Assembly (NCBI GenBank): GCA_948567375.1
Contig: OX419759.1
Span: 33,767,493-33,831,492 of the forward strand
Origin: Lunularia cruciata
Lineage: Eukaryota; Streptophyta; Marchantiopsida; Lunulariales; Lunulariaceae
Direction: 5' to 3'
DNA length: 64,000 nucleotides
Below are positions 62,091-64,000 of this stretch, in pieces (position 1 is the first letter of the stretch; every line of letters starts with the position of its first letter). The notes under the pieces are model-generated. The model had not been told where the DNA came from. It saw nothing but the letters and a program-made list of their open reading frames with translations, and made no database searches. Both the position numbers and the translations under genes were made by a program.

Positions 62091-63567
62091 TGTTGATCAA
62101 GTAACACAAGTTAATACTCCTGGCGCTTAGTGAACGAAGGAGAGTTAATTCTTAGTCACACTTTATTCTTTACTCACCAGTTCCCGTTTAGAGATATGGT
62201 GAGGAGTGATTCGATTACTTGTATATTTCTTCTCTGCCGATATATACTCGAGCAGGACTTGTGTCCCGTAGACCATTCTTTATGAACTTTGATGTCTTCA
62301 CTTTCATTATTCAGTTCCGTAATATGGTCTATTCGAGCAGGATTTGTGTCCCGCAGACCATTCCTTGGTGAACTTTGGTGTTTCCACACTCATTATCCAT
62401 TTCCGTAACATAACATGGTATCAAAGCAGAAGACGGTGAGAGCCCTTTGAGTTCAATTGGGCAGAAGGTCTCGATTATCAAGCGATCTGATTTTCCAAAG
62501 TTTATACTATGAGTTCTAAACTCGATACTTATGAGGCATAACAGGTGAAGCCTTGACAAAAAACAAGTATTCTATATGGAAATATAGAATGTCTGCCTTC
62601 TTGAAAGGCCAAGAATTGTTTGATCTTGTCACAAGTGTTGAAACTTGTCCTGCAGGTGTTCCTTCATATCCTATTTTGTCTCATTTATTGACAAAGTTTC
62701 AAGATATACATGGGTCTACTTTCTGAGAGCTAACTGAAATGTACTATCAATTTTCCAAATATTCAAGTAACTTGTGGAAAAGCAATATAGTTATAATATC
62801 CTCCGTCTAAGTTCAGATGGAGGAAAGTTTATTTCAAACCAGTTTGATGCTTTTCTACATGAGCAAGGTATCAAGCATGAAGTTACTTGCAGCTACACAT
62901 CTCAACAATCTGGAGTTTTGAGCGGAAGAACTGACATATTCCTGAAGTTGCAAGAGCCATGATCAATGAGAAAGCAATGCCCAAGTGTTATTAGGCAGAA
63001 ACAATTAATTGTGCAATTTACTTGATGAATCTATCTCCTATTCCAGCGGTGCACAAAATGATACCTTTTCAAGCTCATATAGACTCTATTGGGGCTTAGC
63101 CCCATTTTACCTTTTTTTCTCTCCCTTGTGCATCTTGATGGGGTCTTCCCATCCTTCGTTTTGTTTACTTTTAAACTTTTACGTTTTTTCTACGCGGTAG
63201 CCTTCTACCTTTTCAAGCTCTAGAAGTAAGAAACTTGATTTATTAAATATGAGGGTTTGGTTGTATTTGCTTTGTTCATGTTCCTGATGATGAGAAGAGG
63301 CAAAAACTAGATCCTAAAGCCCAAATGTATCTTTCTTGGATATGCCTTAAAGGATATGAGTGTTATAATTCTAATTTTAATATTTTTATTATCAATAGAG
63401 ATGTCTTATTTGAGGAGTTAAAATCCTGCTCCTATAAGGCTCCTATAAGTTGCGCATCTGATTTACCACTTATAACACCCTTTACCCTTTTGCTTGGTCC
63501 AAGTAATATTTTTGTTCCACTAGCTCGTACTTCAAGTGCTACTGGTGTTTCAAGCACTCACGATCTC
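62091..63567 (+). mobile_element. Internally deleted Copia element with 5' LTR
   Basis: The LTR 62091-62415 starts TGTTGATCAAG and ends TAACA, followed by the iMet-type primer site TGGTATCAAAGCAG (62416-62429). A gag scrap (SIWKYRMSAFLKGQELFDLV, about 62565-62630) is joined to an integrase core scrap (SSDGGKFISNQFDAFLHEQG, 62815-62870) and to the integrase/RT linker (SWICLKGYECYNSNF, VLFEEL, 63335-63420). Protease, RT and RNase H are missing. The LTR contains a diverged ~85 bp tandem duplication (62246-62323 and 62330-62408). Confidence 0.82.
62246..62408. repeat. Diverged ~85 bp tandem duplication inside the LTR
   Basis: Both units contain TCGAGCAGGAYTTGTGTCCC and CAGACCATTC-type sequence and end TTCCGTAAY. 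Confidence 0.85.
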
Positions 63568-64000
63568 AGCCATTTGTAAATCCCTGGTCAGCACAGGCTG
63601 TTGAGAAACGTTTGGTCCACTGTTCTCAACCTATAGGAAATGCTACGGCAAAACACATGATTCTGATCACTCTAAATTTTAGAAACGGTCCATTCACCAG
63701 AAACGAAGACGAAACAACTTCGGAAACTCTTGATAGAAACAAAACAGTAGCTTGAAAGAAGGATGTCTTTCATTTTATACAACTAAAAGTGATTTAATAT
63801 TATTCAGTTAATTTATAATACTATTCGGTGAATTCATATTGTGACTTGTAATACAGCATTTGTATTGTTTCCTGAAGATTTTCGAATTTCGACCAAACGG
63901 TAACTTACCAAAAATGTAGCATGGGATTGCTTTCCACGCCTGTTTTATAAGTTATAAGTGAGGAAACTTCATATGCCAGATTAGATGCAGCCTTCTTTTG
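63568..64000. repeat. Direct repeat, right copy of the bracketing pair
   Basis: Matches 1-411. Its first ~85 bases continue the upstream Copia frame (QPFVNPWSAQAVEKR), so the junction between element and flank is probably near 63650, inside the repeat. The left copy therefore probably also has Copia DNA just outside the window. Confidence 0.93.

Overview
The window reads as nuclear DNA of a land plant. Genes are split by GT-AG introns, the spacers are AT-rich, and much of the space is filled by decayed Ty1-copia elements with plant-type iMet primer-binding sites, plus a pogo/Tigger-like transposon. The clearest host gene is a large LRR-Roc-COR (Roco) protein of the TORNADO1 type. Together with an S1/SPH-type secreted protein and a broken class I small heat-shock gene, it supports an embryophyte. 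A non-flowering lineage such as a moss or lycophyte is my guess, not something the sequence proves.

Layout. Bases 1-411 recur at 63568-64000, so the window is bracketed by a direct repeat about 63.57 kb apart. 0.4-6.7 kb is AT-rich and gene-poor, with a possible small exon, two inverted-repeat elements and a 3-copy ~117 bp satellite. 6.8-8.0 kb is a dead pogo/Tigger transposase on the minus strand. 8.47-13.36 kb is a nearly full-length but broken Copia element. 13.4-14.4 kb is a diverged ~500 bp tandem duplication. 14.62-19.84 kb is the intact three-exon Roco gene (minus strand, 1492 codons). 20.9-22.3 kb is a Copia fragment. 22.4-32.5 kb is mostly non-coding, with several tandem arrays.

32.5-47 kb is a nested block: two or more copies of a repeat family that carries its own coiled-coil reading frame but no visible reverse transcriptase, a C/T tract with a 23-base C run, a 28 bp minisatellite, and a second Copia element inserted at 37.1-41.8 kb. 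47.3-48.5 kb is another Copia remnant with a large internal inverted repeat.

48.5-62 kb is the second gene-bearing segment, all minus strand except the last item: the SPH-type secreted protein with a TATA box, a multi-exon coiled-coil gene, a multi-pass membrane protein, a small spliced gene at 59.9-60.2 kb, and on the plus strand a decayed class I sHSP. 62.1-63.57 kb is a deleted Copia element leading into the right copy of the bracketing repeat.

The genes do not form a pathway. This is a chromosomal neighbourhood of a few host genes separated by retrotransposon nests. Splice sites and homology calls were made by eye; no search was run.
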